Source: Deltaproteobacteria bacterium | GTDB lineage: Bacteria > Myxococcota_A > Polyangia > JACPQR01 | Assembly (NCBI GenBank): GCA_016190375.1 | Contig: JACPQR010000080.1 | Span: 39,740-103,739, forward strand | DNA: 64,000 nt | Reading direction: 5' to 3' | In this document: in pieces, positions 1 through 8,407 of the stretch | How positions within the stretch are numbered: position 1 is the stretch's first letter | How the letters are laid out: every line of letters begins with the position of its first letter | The notes under the pieces: model-generated | Databases searched by the model: none | Told to the model about the DNA's origin: nothing | What the model saw: only the letters and a program-made list of their open reading frames with translations | Position numbers and translations under genes: made by a program

Positions 1-1
1 C

Positions 2-1660
2 GACGCTGGAGCCCGGCACGTCGACGTTCACCGCCGGCGGGTCCGAGGAGAGGTCTGTCTCGTCGTCTGCGACGACGGAGAGGGCGTTCTCCCGGAGATG
101 GAGCGCGAGCCAGCGCTGAAGTACCTGGCGACGCACGTCGGGCACTCGCGCAAGATGGGCCTGTCCGTCGCCCAGCGCGCCCAGGTCGTTGGCAAGTACG
201 GCGTAGGGCTCCTCGGCTTCTGGTGCGTCGGGCACGAGCTCGAGATCCGCACGCGCGTCAATGGCTCGCCACTCTTCGCGCTGAAGCTGATCGAGGACTC
301 GGACAGAGCGGAGATCCTCGGGCTCCCGCTCGACACGGACTCCCTCCCGACCTTCACCGAGGTCGTGGTCACCCGCGTGCACGAGGCCGCGCTCGCCCCT
401 CTCGGCGGCCGGCGCTTGACCGACTACCTCGCCGCGGAGCTTCGCGGCCAGCTCATCGCGAAGAGCCCGTCGCTGATCGTCCACGACCACGTGGCGCGCG
501 GAACCGCCCAGAAGCGCTTCGAGGTCCTGCCGCGCCGCTTCTCGGGCGAGCCGCTGCGCGTCTCCCCCGAGCTCGACGTCCCTGGCTTCGCGCAGCTCCG
601 GGTCGATCTGTACCTCGCCCGCGGAGCGCAGCGGCCCGCCATCACCGTCGAGTGCGCGGGGACGCTCGTCGCCGACGACATCGCCGAGCTCGCCGCGCTG
701 GGCCTCGCCACCGAGCCGTGGGTCGGCCGCGAGCTCACGGGCCTGGTCGACTTCGCCTCGTTCACGGTGCCCCCGGGGACGCGGCGCGGCGTCGTGCCCG
801 ACCGCGCCGCCACGGCCTTCGTCGAGGCGATGCAGCGCCTCGAGCCCGAGGTGACCGCGGAGCTCGAGCGCCTCGACGTGGAGCGCCGCGCCGCGCTCGA
901 CCGCAGCGTCCTCGATCAGCTCAAGCGCGCCCTGCGCGGGTTCCGCCGCCGCTTGCCCCAGTACGACCTGCCGCACGTGGTCGATGGGGAGGCTCCCGGC
1001 GATGGCCTCGAGGAGGGCGCCCCGCTCTCGGCGGGCTCGGCCCCGCGCCCCCGCGTCGCGACGATGGAGCTGTTCCCCGCGGGCCCCCTGGCCGGCCTGG
1101 CGATCGCGCCCGACCCGGTCGAGATCGCGCCCGGCGCCGAGCGGCGAGTCCGCGCCGCGCCGGTCGACGCCGACGGCCGGGCGGTCGAGGTCGAGTCGTT
1201 CTCCTGGTCGGTGGACGACCCGCGCGGGATCGGCCTGTCGATCCGCGGCGAAGGCCCGCGCCCCGCGCTGGCGCTCCGCCCCGACGCCAGGGAAGGCGAC
1301 GCCGCAACGCTCCGCGTCGTGGCCACGAGCGGCGAGCTGACGGCGAGCGCGGCCGCCGCCGTCGCCGTCGTCCCGCCGCCGGACGAGGCCGGCTCGCTCG
1401 GCATCCCCGAGCCCCACCTCGTCAGCGACGCCGACGGCCTGTGGCGCTCCCGGATGCTCGGCGACCGCTGGGAGGTGAACGACGCCCACGAGGACTACCG
1501 CGCCCTGCGCGCCGATGCCCGCGCCCGGGTCCGCTACCTGCTGTCGCTCCTCGCCCGCGAGATAGTCCTGCGTTCCCGCTCGCGCCCCGAGGAGGCCGAC
1601 GCCCTGGACGCCGTCGTCGAGATCCTCGCCCACGCCGAACGCAACCTGAGAGGCGGCTGA
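2..1660 (+). CDS. GHKL-fold ATPase (HSP90/MORC-like), 5' truncated
   Basis: The reading frame is open from base 2, so the gene starts left of the window; 552 codons remain. Near the N-terminus VVCDDGEG fits the DxGxG box of GHKL ATPases, and about 40 residues later KYGVGLLGFW fits the second glycine motif of the ATP lid. The first box, with the catalytic Glu and the Asn, must lie outside the window. Around residues 370-470 a valine- and alanine-rich stretch with SFSWSVDD resembles an Ig-like beta-sandwich, followed by a basic C-terminus. GHKL ATPases of this kind are energy-dependent clamps or chaperone-like proteins; the partner here is unknown. The first ATG (98) falls inside the nucleotide-binding region and is not the start. 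The 3' end overlaps the convergent hydrolase gene by 127 bp. Confidence 0.8.
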   Translation, partial: DAGARHVDVHRRRVRGEVCLVVCDDGEGVLPEMEREPALKYLATHVGHSRKMGLSVAQRAQVVGKYGVGLLGFWCVGHELEIRTRVNGSPLFALKLIEDSDRAEILGLPLDTDSLPTFTEVVVTRVHEAALAPLGGRRLTDYLAAELRGQLIAKSPSLIVHDHVARGTAQKRFEVLPRRFSGEPLRVSPELDVPGFAQLRVDLYLARGAQRPAITVECAGTLVADDIAELAALGLATEPWVGRELTGLVDFASFTVPPGTRRGVVPDRAATAFVEAMQRLEPEVTAELERLDVERRAALDRSVLDQLKRALRGFRRRLPQYDLPHVVDGEAPGDGLEEGAPLSAGSAPRPRVATMELFPAGPLAGLAIAPDPVEIAPGAERRVRAAPVDADGRAVEVESFSWSVDDPRGIGLSIRGEGPRPALALRPDAREGDAATLRVVATSGELTASAAAAVAVVPPPDEAGSLGIPEPHLVSDADGLWRSRMLGDRWEVNDAHEDYRALRADARARVRYLLSLLAREIVLRSRSRPEEADALDAVVEILAHAERNLRGG

Positions 1661-2757
1661 CCCGCGACTCGTCGAAGCCAGTCGCCGATCGCGCTCCGGA
1701 CCTCCGCGTGTCGGTCGAGGAGGATCATGTGGCCGCCGCGGATCCGACGCTTCTCCGTCCGGCCGCCTCGCCGCGCGTAAGAGGCCTGCAAGCCGATTGG
1801 CGTCATGGAGTCCCACGTGCCGTTGACGAGGAGGATCGGGATGCCGCGCGGCGGCCGCGCCTCCGGGGCGCAGCCAGAGACGAGCAGCAGCCCCGAGAGC
1901 CGTGATGCGAAGCGATGGACCAGCCGGCTCGCGCCGATCGCCCCGTTCGACAGACCTGCGAGCACGATCGGGCCGGACCGGCTCCGCTCGACCTCGGCGA
2001 TCGTCGCCTCGACCGTCCGTGCTCCCTCGGACCCTCGCCACCAGGCGCCGCTCGGGCCGATCGAGGGGCAGTAGGTCGCGAGCCGGGCGTCCGTGGCCGC
2101 CTGCGCGAGCTGCCAGCACTGCACGGCGAAGCTCCCGGCGAAGCCATGGAGGAACACGACGGTCCCGAGGGCTCGGCCCTCGGGCTCCACGATCAGCGTG
2201 TCGAAGCGCTGCGGCGACTGCAGGCCGAGGTAGGTCGCGACGGCGGGCGTGGGCAGCGCGCCTTCGGCGGCCTCCATCCGCTCGTAACCGGAGCGCATCG
2301 CCCGGACGAGATCCCGCGCGTCCCGAGCCGGAAGCCGACCGCTCGCGACGATCAGTCGCGCGGCGAGCAGCGCCCCGTCGCGCTCCTCCACCACGCGGCT
2401 GACGAGCCGGCTCGATCCGCCGTCCGGAAGCGTGATGAGGCGCGCGCGAGCGGAGTCGCCGCGCACGAGGATGATCCTCGCGAGGACGACGAGAGCGATG
2501 AGGGCGACGCCAGCGGTCGTCATCCCGCGCCTGCGTCGGAACGGCGCCGAGAGGAGCCCGGCGGCGATCACGCAGATTCCGGCGAGGATGAGGGCTCCGC
2601 TCGGCGACGCGGGAGCCAGGATCGCTTCCACGACGAGCCACGCGGCGAGAGGCGCGAGGACGAGGCCGCAGAGGAACGAGCCCCACCGCCTGCTCCTCGG
2701 GCTGCGATCCACGACCGGCTCAGCGACCCGCCGCGAAGCACCCGAGATCGACGACAT
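1534..2757 (-). CDS. Membrane-anchored alpha/beta hydrolase
   Basis: The N-terminus has two strongly hydrophobic segments (FLCGLVLAPLAAWLVVEAIL, then GVALIALVVLARIILV), so the protein is anchored in the inner membrane with its catalytic domain probably outside. The C-terminal half has alpha/beta-hydrolase landmarks: an oxyanion-type VVFLHGFAGS, the nucleophile elbow GLSNGA (serine in G-x-S-x-G), an acid candidate in LVNGTWDSMTP and a histidine in RGGHMILLD. The substrate is unknown; an esterase or lipase-like role is the simplest reading. I use the ATG at 2757 because translation from 2823 adds a basic low-complexity tail lying inside the upstream gene. It still overlaps the end of the LVIVD lipoprotein gene by 38 bp, suggesting cotranscription. 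The last ~40 residues are antisense to the GHKL gene and look like read-through. Confidence 0.72.
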   Translation of the reverse strand: MSSISGASRRVAEPVVDRSPRSRRWGSFLCGLVLAPLAAWLVVEAILAPASPSGALILAGICVIAAGLLSAPFRRRRGMTTAGVALIALVVLARIILVRGDSARARLITLPDGGSSRLVSRVVEERDGALLAARLIVASGRLPARDARDLVRAMRSGYERMEAAEGALPTPAVATYLGLQSPQRFDTLIVEPEGRALGTVVFLHGFAGSFAVQCWQLAQAATDARLATYCPSIGPSGAWWRGSEGARTVEATIAEVERSRSGPIVLAGLSNGAIGASRLVHRFASRLSGLLLVSGCAPEARPPRGIPILLVNGTWDSMTPIGLQASYARRGGRTEKRRIRGGHMILLDRHAEVRSAIGDWLRRVAGQPPLRLRSAWARISTTASRASASSGRERERRTISRARSDSR

Positions 2758-3814
2758 GGACGCCCGCCTGCCCTGCGGCGAGGACCGCGATCGACCCCGA
2801 CACGGCCACTGCCTGTGGCGCATTCACGTCCTCATCCGGAGTGGGGAGCGAGAAGGCGAGCGTGGCCGCCGCGAGGTCGACGATGGCGAACCCTCCGGTG
2901 CCGTTGGCGACATACGCGTAGTCACCCTCGATGGCGACGTCCCTCGCGTCACCCTCGGTGTCGATCGAGACTGGAGGCGCCCGCTGCTCTGCGTCGATGG
3001 AGACGTCAACGATGTCCAGCCCCGACCGGCCACACGCAACGCAGGCCACGGAGCCCTGGAGGGCGACTCCTGAAGGGCGGCCACTCGTGGGGATGTCGTC
3101 CAGGACGCTGCCTCCACCCTCCTCGCCCACGGAAAGGAGCAGCAGCTTGAGATTCCAGTCGGCCACGACCGCCGCGCTCCCGTCCACCGCCACATCCTGG
3201 GCCCACCCGTCGAAGTAGACGGGAATGGGATCCGACGGCTGTTCGGGGTTCGAGATGTCGACCGTCACGAGATGGCCGGGGCCAGCGGTCACGTAGACCT
3301 GTTCACCCTGCACCGCGACCGCCGTCGGCGGGTACTGCTCGATCTCCACGTCGGCGACCACCTGGAGGTCGGCAAGACGGACGACGTCGAGGGCGTAGGA
3401 TCCGTCGCCTCCCGCTTCGGTGACGTACGCGTAGCTGCCCTGTACCGCGACGCCGTTGGCCTGATCGAAGAGGAGGGCGGTGGAATCGATGTAGGCCGGC
3501 GGGTCGAGCCCGATCACGACGATGCGGTCGATCGCCGCCACGTAACCTCGATCGCCCTCGACGGCCACGGCGAGGGCGAGGCCTCCGATGCCGACCGTTC
3601 CGACGAGACGGGGGAGCTCCTCGCAGTCCCCGTCGCCGTCTGCGTCGGCGTCCGAGTCGGCATCGGTGTCCGAGTCCGAATCGGCATCCGAGTCCGCATC
3701 GGCGTCGCCGCCCCCATCCACGCCCCCGTCGGGCGCATCTGCGGAAGCGAGCGGGTAGATCGCGCTGCACGCGGCGAGCGAGCACAGCATCGCCGCAACG
3801 CCGAGGAACCGCAC
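2720..3814 (-). CDS. LVIVD-repeat lipoprotein with Asp-rich linker
   Basis: This is a 364-residue secreted lipoprotein. Signal peptide and lipobox are clear (CSLAAC at residues 11-16), followed by an acidic linker of alternating Asp with Ala, Ser or Gly (residues ~32-62) that probably holds the domain off the outer membrane. The rest is a string of ~45-residue repeats reading like AVAVQGSYAYV followed by LDVVRLADLQ or LDIVDVS. These match LVIVD repeats, which form beta-propellers on cell surfaces. No catalytic motif is visible, so a binding or adhesion role is inferred. It is first in a short minus-strand run with the membrane hydrolase. The DADSD-type linker recurs in the lipoprotein at 13099. 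Confidence 0.82.
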   Translation of the reverse strand: MRFLGVAAMLCSLAACSAIYPLASADAPDGGVDGGGDADADSDADSDSDTDADSDADADGDGDCEELPRLVGTVGIGGLALAVAVEGDRGYVAAIDRIVVIGLDPPAYIDSTALLFDQANGVAVQGSYAYVTEAGGDGSYALDVVRLADLQVVADVEIEQYPPTAVAVQGEQVYVTAGPGHLVTVDISNPEQPSDPIPVYFDGWAQDVAVDGSAAVVADWNLKLLLLSVGEEGGGSVLDDIPTSGRPSGVALQGSVACVACGRSGLDIVDVSIDAEQRAPPVSIDTEGDARDVAIEGDYAYVANGTGGFAIVDLAAATLAFSLPTPDEDVNAPQAVAVSGSIAVLAAGQAGVHVVDLGCFAAGR

Positions 3815-3889
3815 GCCGCGATGATATCGCGATCGCGCCGCGCTGCGGCACGGCAGTGGCCCTGATTCCGTGCTGCCGGGCCGGGCCCG

Positions 3890-4282
3890 TCAAGGAGCGT
3901 CTTCGCACATCGGCGGGCCCAAGGTCGCGGTCCCGCAGACCTTCCCCACGAGGACGCAGTCCCTCTTCACGAGCTTGCCGTCCGCTCCTCCCTCGCAGGA
4001 CAGGAGCGTCAGCTCATCGAGGCAGGTCCGGTAGTTGTCCTCGGGGCACGGGTCCCCACAGCCGTCCTCGGCGCACGGCGCGCATTGCCCCTCCCCGGGG
4101 GAGCCCTCGATGCTCTTGCAGTACTCCGCCGGCTCGCAGTCCGCGGGCTGGGTGCAGCTCGTTGGCTCGCCCTCTCCCTCTCCCTCGCCGCCACTGTCGT
4201 CGCCGCAGCCGGCGGCCGAGCACAGGAGCGCCAGCACCATCCACGAGCACAGGTGACGCAGGGCTAGCAGCCGGCGTCGCAC
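3890..4282 (-). CDS. Small cysteine-rich lipoprotein
   Basis: This is a 130-residue protein with an N-terminal signal peptide (SWMVLALLCSAAGC) ending in a lipobox Cys, a short Gly-Glu linker and then a compact domain with about 12 cysteines. Spacing such as CTQPADCEPAEYC and CAPCAEDGCGDPC resembles the small disulphide-rich surface proteins common in myxobacterial genomes. The exported location suits disulphide formation. No enzymatic motif is visible and I do not recognise a named family. It starts 19 bp inside the end of the upstream Cys-rich gene, so the two are probably one transcript. Confidence 0.7.
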   Translation of the reverse strand: MRRRLLALRHLCSWMVLALLCSAAGCGDDSGGEGEGEGEPTSCTQPADCEPAEYCKSIEGSPGEGQCAPCAEDGCGDPCPEDNYRTCLDELTLLSCEGGADGKLVKRDCVLVGKVCGTATLGPPMCEDAP

Positions 4283-4596
4283 GAGACCGAGCCTCCCTCC
4301 GGCGAGTCGCAGAACGCGCCGTTGATCGCGCCCCCGCTATTGTTGAAGGTCCACGTGCAGGTGATCTCCCGGCCCGATCCATCCGTCGCGACGCACTCGG
4401 CGCGCTCGACGCTTCCGAAGAACGAATGTTCTCCCTCGAACGCGTACAAGTCGTCCTTGCAGTTCCGGACGTCGTCGTCCGAGGCCTCACGAAACGATTC
4501 GGCACAGTCGACCGGGCACGCCGCGTTCTCGCGGTCGCAAGCATCGAGCGCGTCGCAGTAGTCGCCGCAAATTCTCCGGATCTCGTCGTCGGTCAC
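4264..4596 (-). CDS. Cysteine-rich acidic protein, probably exported
   Basis: This frame gives 110 residues from a GTG start. The protein is acidic, with evenly spread cysteines (for example ICGDYCDALDAC, CPVDCAE, ending in CDAGC) and an FxGxH-containing central part. Its content resembles exported disulphide-rich proteins, yet no signal peptide is in frame: an in-frame stop lies nine codons upstream of the GTG. Either the gene has lost its signal sequence, a frameshift lies near 4600-4630 (an ATG with basic residues opens in another frame there), or the true start is different. It overlaps the next Cys-rich lipoprotein gene by 19 bp. Function unknown. Confidence 0.5.
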   Translation of the reverse strand: MTDDEIRRICGDYCDALDACDRENAACPVDCAESFREASDDDVRNCKDDLYAFEGEHSFFGSVERAECVATDGSGREITCTWTFNNSGGAINGAFCDSPEGGSVSCDAGC

Positions 4597-4759
4597 TCCG
4601 TCGTCGCCCCCCTCGAATCCTCATGGGAGGACAGTGTGCGGGCTTGCGCTCGCGAGTGTCAATCGTGCGTCGTCACGCCGTCGCTCGTCCCACTGGGCGG
4701 CAGGAGAATCAGTGCACGATGAGCTGGGCGCCGGCACGACCGACCGACCCGGCGAGCTG

Positions 4760-6016
4760 CTATGGGTCGATCGGCGGCAGATCCTCCGGCGCGACGGTCC
4801 GCTCGTAATACTCGGCGTCGAGCTCGATCCAATCCGCGGGCCAGTCCTCGAACGCCACGGTCGCCGTCATCTCGTAGTAGAAGGTCTTGTAAGTGAGCGG
4901 GACGTCGCCGGAGTCGTAGCGCGCCTCGAGCACCTGGCGGAGGTCGCCGGGCTCGGAGGCGGCGACGAGCGCGTCCTCCATGAGGAACAGCGTGCGCGCT
5001 CCGGGCTGCGCGCCGGCGAGGTCGTCGAGCCCCGCGTCGGTCCCCGCGACCACGAGCTGCGTCACGCCGTCGTCGAGCCGGCTCGCCGGCAGGATCGCTC
5101 TCTCGATCAGGCCCTCGAGCTCGGCGGGCAGCTCCGGCGCGTCGGGGCCCTGCGCGTACAGGGGAACGTCGAACCACTCGCTGATGAGGAGCAGCTCGCG
5201 CAGCCTCGCGAGCTTCTGGGCCTTCCACCGGTCGCTCGATCCGGCGACGACCGCGTCGTCGAGGTGGTTGAGCACGATCGCGACGGCGCCGGGAGTGACT
5301 CGCGGCACGGTCCGCGCGGCGGCGTCGGGGAGCGCGGCGCGCCGCTCGGCGAACGCGGTCACCTGCGCGCTGTCCGCGAGCACGACGCCTGCCTGCGTCA
5401 TGCGCCGCAGCGCCGGACCGGTGTTGGGCTCCGACGAGAACACCGCGTCCTCTTCGAGCACGACGGTGTAGCCGAGACGGCGCATGCCGAGCACGGTCTC
5501 GAGCACGCACACGTCCGTCTCGGATCCCACGACGACGAAGCGCGAGAGCCCCGACGCATCCAGGGCGTCGGCGAACGCGGGGAGGCCCGTCGCGTCGAAG
5601 GTCGTCTTGACGAACTGCATCGCGTGCTCCGGCACGAGCGGTCGTAGCGCCGCCGCCAGGGCGTGATCGCCCGTCGTCGCCGCCTCGAACGTGATGAAGA
5701 ACGGCAGTCCGTGGCGCTCCGCGAGCGCGAAGAGCTGGCCGGTGCGATCGATGATGCCGTCGAGGTCGTCGTCGACCGCGCCGGCGACGAACGCCTCCTG
5801 CACGTCGACGACGACGACGCCGAAGCGGCCGTCCCCGGGCTCCCTCTCCGGGTCGGTCATGGCGTCGACCTCGCCCTCCCCGCCGGTCGCGCCCGCGTCC
5901 TCGGCCTCGCCGGCGCCGTCGGTGTCCACGCCAGGCACGCCGACGGGCGCGGTCGCCGTGACGCACGAGGCTGGCGCGAACACCACGACGAGCAAGCGGT
6001 AGAGGCTGCCCGGCAT
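4760..6016 (-). CDS. Isochorismatase-family lipoprotein with two tandem domains
   Basis: The start at 6016 is set by a strong Shine-Dalgarno (GGGAGGAAG) and by an immediate signal peptide, MPGSLYRLLVVVFAPASC, whose Cys forms a lipobox. Domain 1 has the isochorismatase-like cysteine hydrolase layout: Asp in VVVVDVQEAF, Lys in FVKTTFD and the nucleophile in VVGSETDVCVLETVLG. The C-terminal ~160 residues repeat this fold in degenerate form (VAIVLNHLDDAVV, then QLVVAGTDAGLDDL), with Ala or Gly where the nucleophile Cys should be. So one active and one decayed copy are likely. Family members hydrolyse amides or isochorismate, usually in the cytoplasm; a surface-anchored form is unusual. Substrate unknown. 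Confidence 0.8.
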   Translation of the reverse strand: MPGSLYRLLVVVFAPASCVTATAPVGVPGVDTDGAGEAEDAGATGGEGEVDAMTDPEREPGDGRFGVVVVDVQEAFVAGAVDDDLDGIIDRTGQLFALAERHGLPFFITFEAATTGDHALAAALRPLVPEHAMQFVKTTFDATGLPAFADALDASGLSRFVVVGSETDVCVLETVLGMRRLGYTVVLEEDAVFSSEPNTGPALRRMTQAGVVLADSAQVTAFAERRAALPDAAARTVPRVTPGAVAIVLNHLDDAVVAGSSDRWKAQKLARLRELLLISEWFDVPLYAQGPDAPELPAELEGLIERAILPASRLDDGVTQLVVAGTDAGLDDLAGAQPGARTLFLMEDALVAASEPGDLRQVLEARYDSGDVPLTYKTFYYEMTATVAFEDWPADWIELDAEYYERTVAPEDLPPIDP

Positions 6017-6308
6017 GCTTCCTCCCTTCGAGCCGCAAGGACGCTGGACCCTCGATCGGCGCTGCAACGCGCATGCCCCTGCGGCCGCGCACCGCGCGCG
6101 ACGACTCCGCCAGGAACCGAGGTCGATGTGCCCGGCTTTGGGCACACCTTCCGACGCCTCGCCGCCTCGACGGCGGTCGCTGGCGGCGACCGGAGCTCCG
6201 CGAAGGGAGAATCGAGCCGCGATCTCGTGTGGTCGACTGTCGACAGCCGGCGGGGCAAACGGAGCCGCCGCTGCTCCCGCGACGCAGCCGCTTCCGCACC
6301 CTCGCCCG

Positions 6309-6560
6309 TCAGATGACCCGGCCCTGGAAACCGCGGCCGATCTGGCCGACCACGGCGGCACCGATGATCACGAGGAAGCCGAGGCCGGCGCCGCCGAAGA
6401 TGACGAACGGGACGCGGACCGCGATTCCCGCGCCGCAGCTCGCGATCATGAGGAGGAGGCCGGCCGCGAGCAAGATGCGGCTCAGGCGCACGAGCTGCCG
6501 GCCGCGCTCGGCGTTCGGGTTCAACGGCGGCTTCGAAGGCGCAGGCGCGTGGCCGGGCAT
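6309..6560 (-). CDS. Small two-TM membrane protein
   Basis: This 83-residue protein has two hydrophobic spans (roughly LLAAGLLLMIASCGAGIAV and FVIFGGAGLGFLVIIGAAVV) joined by a short turn, preceded by a basic stretch (RGRQLVRLSR), so the N-terminus should be cytoplasmic. Codon bias fits the region. No family is recognised. It lies 19 bp downstream of the deacetylase/beta-lactamase fusion gene on the same strand and may be cotranscribed with it. Confidence 0.62.
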   Translation of the reverse strand: MPGHAPAPSKPPLNPNAERGRQLVRLSRILLAAGLLLMIASCGAGIAVRVPFVIFGGAGLGFLVIIGAAVVGQIGRGFQGRVI

Positions 6561-6579
6561 GGCGGCATGATAGCCTCGA

Positions 6580-8316
6580 TCAGCGAGCCTGGCGTAGCGC
6601 CTCGCGGACGAGCGCGCGGGTCGCCGCGACCAGACCCGGGTCGAACCGATCGCCGTGCCCGGGCACCACGAAGGCCGGATCGAACCGGTCGAGCCGATCG
6701 AGCGCCGCGGCCCAGGACGGTACGTCGGCGTCGCCGAGGTAGCCGAGCGAGTCTCCGCCGCGGATCATGCAGCCACCGAACAGGATCCGATCGCGCGCGA
6801 ACCAGACGACCACGTTGTCCGGGCTGTGGGCGGCGCCAGGGAAGAGTAGCTCCACCTCGTCGGCGCCGAACCGCAACGTCTGCCGGTCGCGGAACGTCGC
6901 GGTGGGCTCGGCGATGCGCGTGTCGCGGAGCTCGGCCGCGAGCACGGGATCGCCGGCGGCCTCCACGAGCTCCACGCGCATCGCGCCCTGCCGGTCGCGG
7001 GCCAGGCTCGCGGTCGTCTCGGACGCCCAGACCTCGGCGCCGCGCCGTCGCAGCGCGTTCGAGCCCGCCGCGCCGTCCCAGTGGAAGTGCGTCTCGACGG
7101 CGACGATCCGGCGCGGGCCGAAGCGTGCGCCGAGCCAGTCGAGCAGCCGATCCGTCGCGGCCTCGGTCATCGGGCTCGACGCGACGAGCAGCGCGCCGTC
7201 GTCGAGCTCGACCACGAGCGAGTTCGCGGCGGCCGGTCGCTCGTGCGTCACGACGATGGCGCGCGTCCCGAGGAGCCGCGCGCGCAGATCCCGGTCGATC
7301 GCGAGGCCGCGATCCGCCGACAGCCCCTCGCGGGCGACGCCGAACCTCTCCGCCATCGCCCGCGCGCGCCCCGCGTCCCACGCCCAGTCCGAGGCCGCAT
7401 CGGCCGTCGTCGCGCGGTAGAGCCAGGACAGGCCGATCGGTCCGGAATAGCGGTCCGGCGCGCGGTACACGGGCTCGGCGAGCACGTCGGCGAGCGTCGC
7501 GAACGACCAACCATCGGCCCGCAGGCGCGAGAGGACCGCGGGAAGAGCGTCGGCGAGGAGCGCGTTCGCGTGGAGGAGGAGTACCTGCGGCACCGCGTGG
7601 CCGAGCCGCGCACGCGCAATGGCGTCGTAGCGGCCGCTCGCCTCGGCGACGTGCGCGACCAGGGCCTCGCGGATCTCGGCTGCGCGCGCCCGATCGCCGT
7701 GCCCGAGCGCCGCCACGTACGCGACGTCGAGCACCCAGTCGCTCGTGTCGATCGTGACCGGCGCCGCCGTCCAGCCGAGCGCCGCGATGCGACGGGCGGC
7801 GTCGTCGCGCAGCGCCGGCGTGGCCCCGGTCCGCAGGAACGGGAAGCGAAAGCGCGTCGGCGCCTTGCCGGTCGCGGAGGCCACGGCGTCGCCGCACGCC
7901 CGCGCGTCCGCCATCCAGTGGTCGATCGACACGTCGTCGATCGCGCGGTGGCTCGTCGTGTGGTTGCCGAGCTCGACGCCCTCATCCCGCCAGCGGCGCA
8001 GGATCGCCAGCCGCTCGGGCGCGCGTCCGCACGCGACGAAGCCGGTCGCCGGAACGCCCCTGACCGCGGCGAGGATGCGGCCGGTCGCGGCCTCGAGATC
8101 GTCACCCGCCGCGACCCCGCCGACGAAGGGCAGGTCGTCGATCGTCAGCGCGAGGACGCGCTGCGAGGCCGCCGTCGCCGCGGGCCCGTGCTGTGCAGGC
8201 ACCGGCGGCGCAGCGCGCGACCGAGCCGCCGCCCCTGCGCGCGACCGGGCCGCCGGCGCGCACGCCGACAGAGCGAGCACGACGAGCACGGCCCGATGCG
8301 AACGAAGACACGGCAC
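6580..8316 (-). CDS. Polysaccharide deacetylase fused to class B1-like metallo-beta-lactamase
   Basis: This is a 578-residue lipoprotein (lipobox in VVLALSAC at residues 12-19) with two enzyme domains. Residues ~52-290 are a NodB-type deacetylase: TIDDLP (Asp60, Asp61), NHTTSH (His119, His123) and FRFPFLRTG, which carry the metal-binding and catalytic residues of the family. Residues ~350-578 are a metallo-beta-lactamase with all six B1 zinc ligands: HFHWD (His410, His412, Asp414), His497 in AAHSPDN, Cys516 in GGCMIRGG and His554 in VPGHGD. The stretch GYLGDADVPSW is also B1-like. The usual substrate-binding Lys after the Cys is Arg here. Both domains should act in the periplasm, plausibly on peptidoglycan and beta-lactams. 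Subclass and activity are inferred from motifs only. Confidence 0.88.
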   Translation of the reverse strand: MPCLRSHRAVLVVLALSACAPAARSRAGAAARSRAAPPVPAQHGPAATAASQRVLALTIDDLPFVGGVAAGDDLEAATGRILAAVRGVPATGFVACGRAPERLAILRRWRDEGVELGNHTTSHRAIDDVSIDHWMADARACGDAVASATGKAPTRFRFPFLRTGATPALRDDAARRIAALGWTAAPVTIDTSDWVLDVAYVAALGHGDRARAAEIREALVAHVAEASGRYDAIARARLGHAVPQVLLLHANALLADALPAVLSRLRADGWSFATLADVLAEPVYRAPDRYSGPIGLSWLYRATTADAASDWAWDAGRARAMAERFGVAREGLSADRGLAIDRDLRARLLGTRAIVVTHERPAAANSLVVELDDGALLVASSPMTEAATDRLLDWLGARFGPRRIVAVETHFHWDGAAGSNALRRRGAEVWASETTASLARDRQGAMRVELVEAAGDPVLAAELRDTRIAEPTATFRDRQTLRFGADEVELLFPGAAHSPDNVVVWFARDRILFGGCMIRGGDSLGYLGDADVPSWAAALDRLDRFDPAFVVPGHGDRFDPGLVAATRALVREALRQAR

Positions 8317-8364
8317 TGGCCGGCTGCAACGCGCGAAGCGCCGCCTTTCTTCCCGAGCCGAGAG

Positions 8365-8388
8365 TCAGCGTCGCGGCTTCGCGACTGA
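8365..8388. promoter_or_regulatory. Imperfect palindrome in divergent promoter region
   Basis: The 91-bp gap between the divergent deacetylase/lactamase gene and the lipoprotein gene contains GTCGCG-GCTT-CGCGAC (8370-8385). It extends outward through TCA/TGA pairs around a two-base bulge. It could be an operator shared by both genes or a hairpin in the leader of the plus-strand gene. No convincing -10 or -35 box was found. Confidence 0.35.
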
Positions 8389-8407
8389 TGGTACGATTCC
8401 GAGCTCG

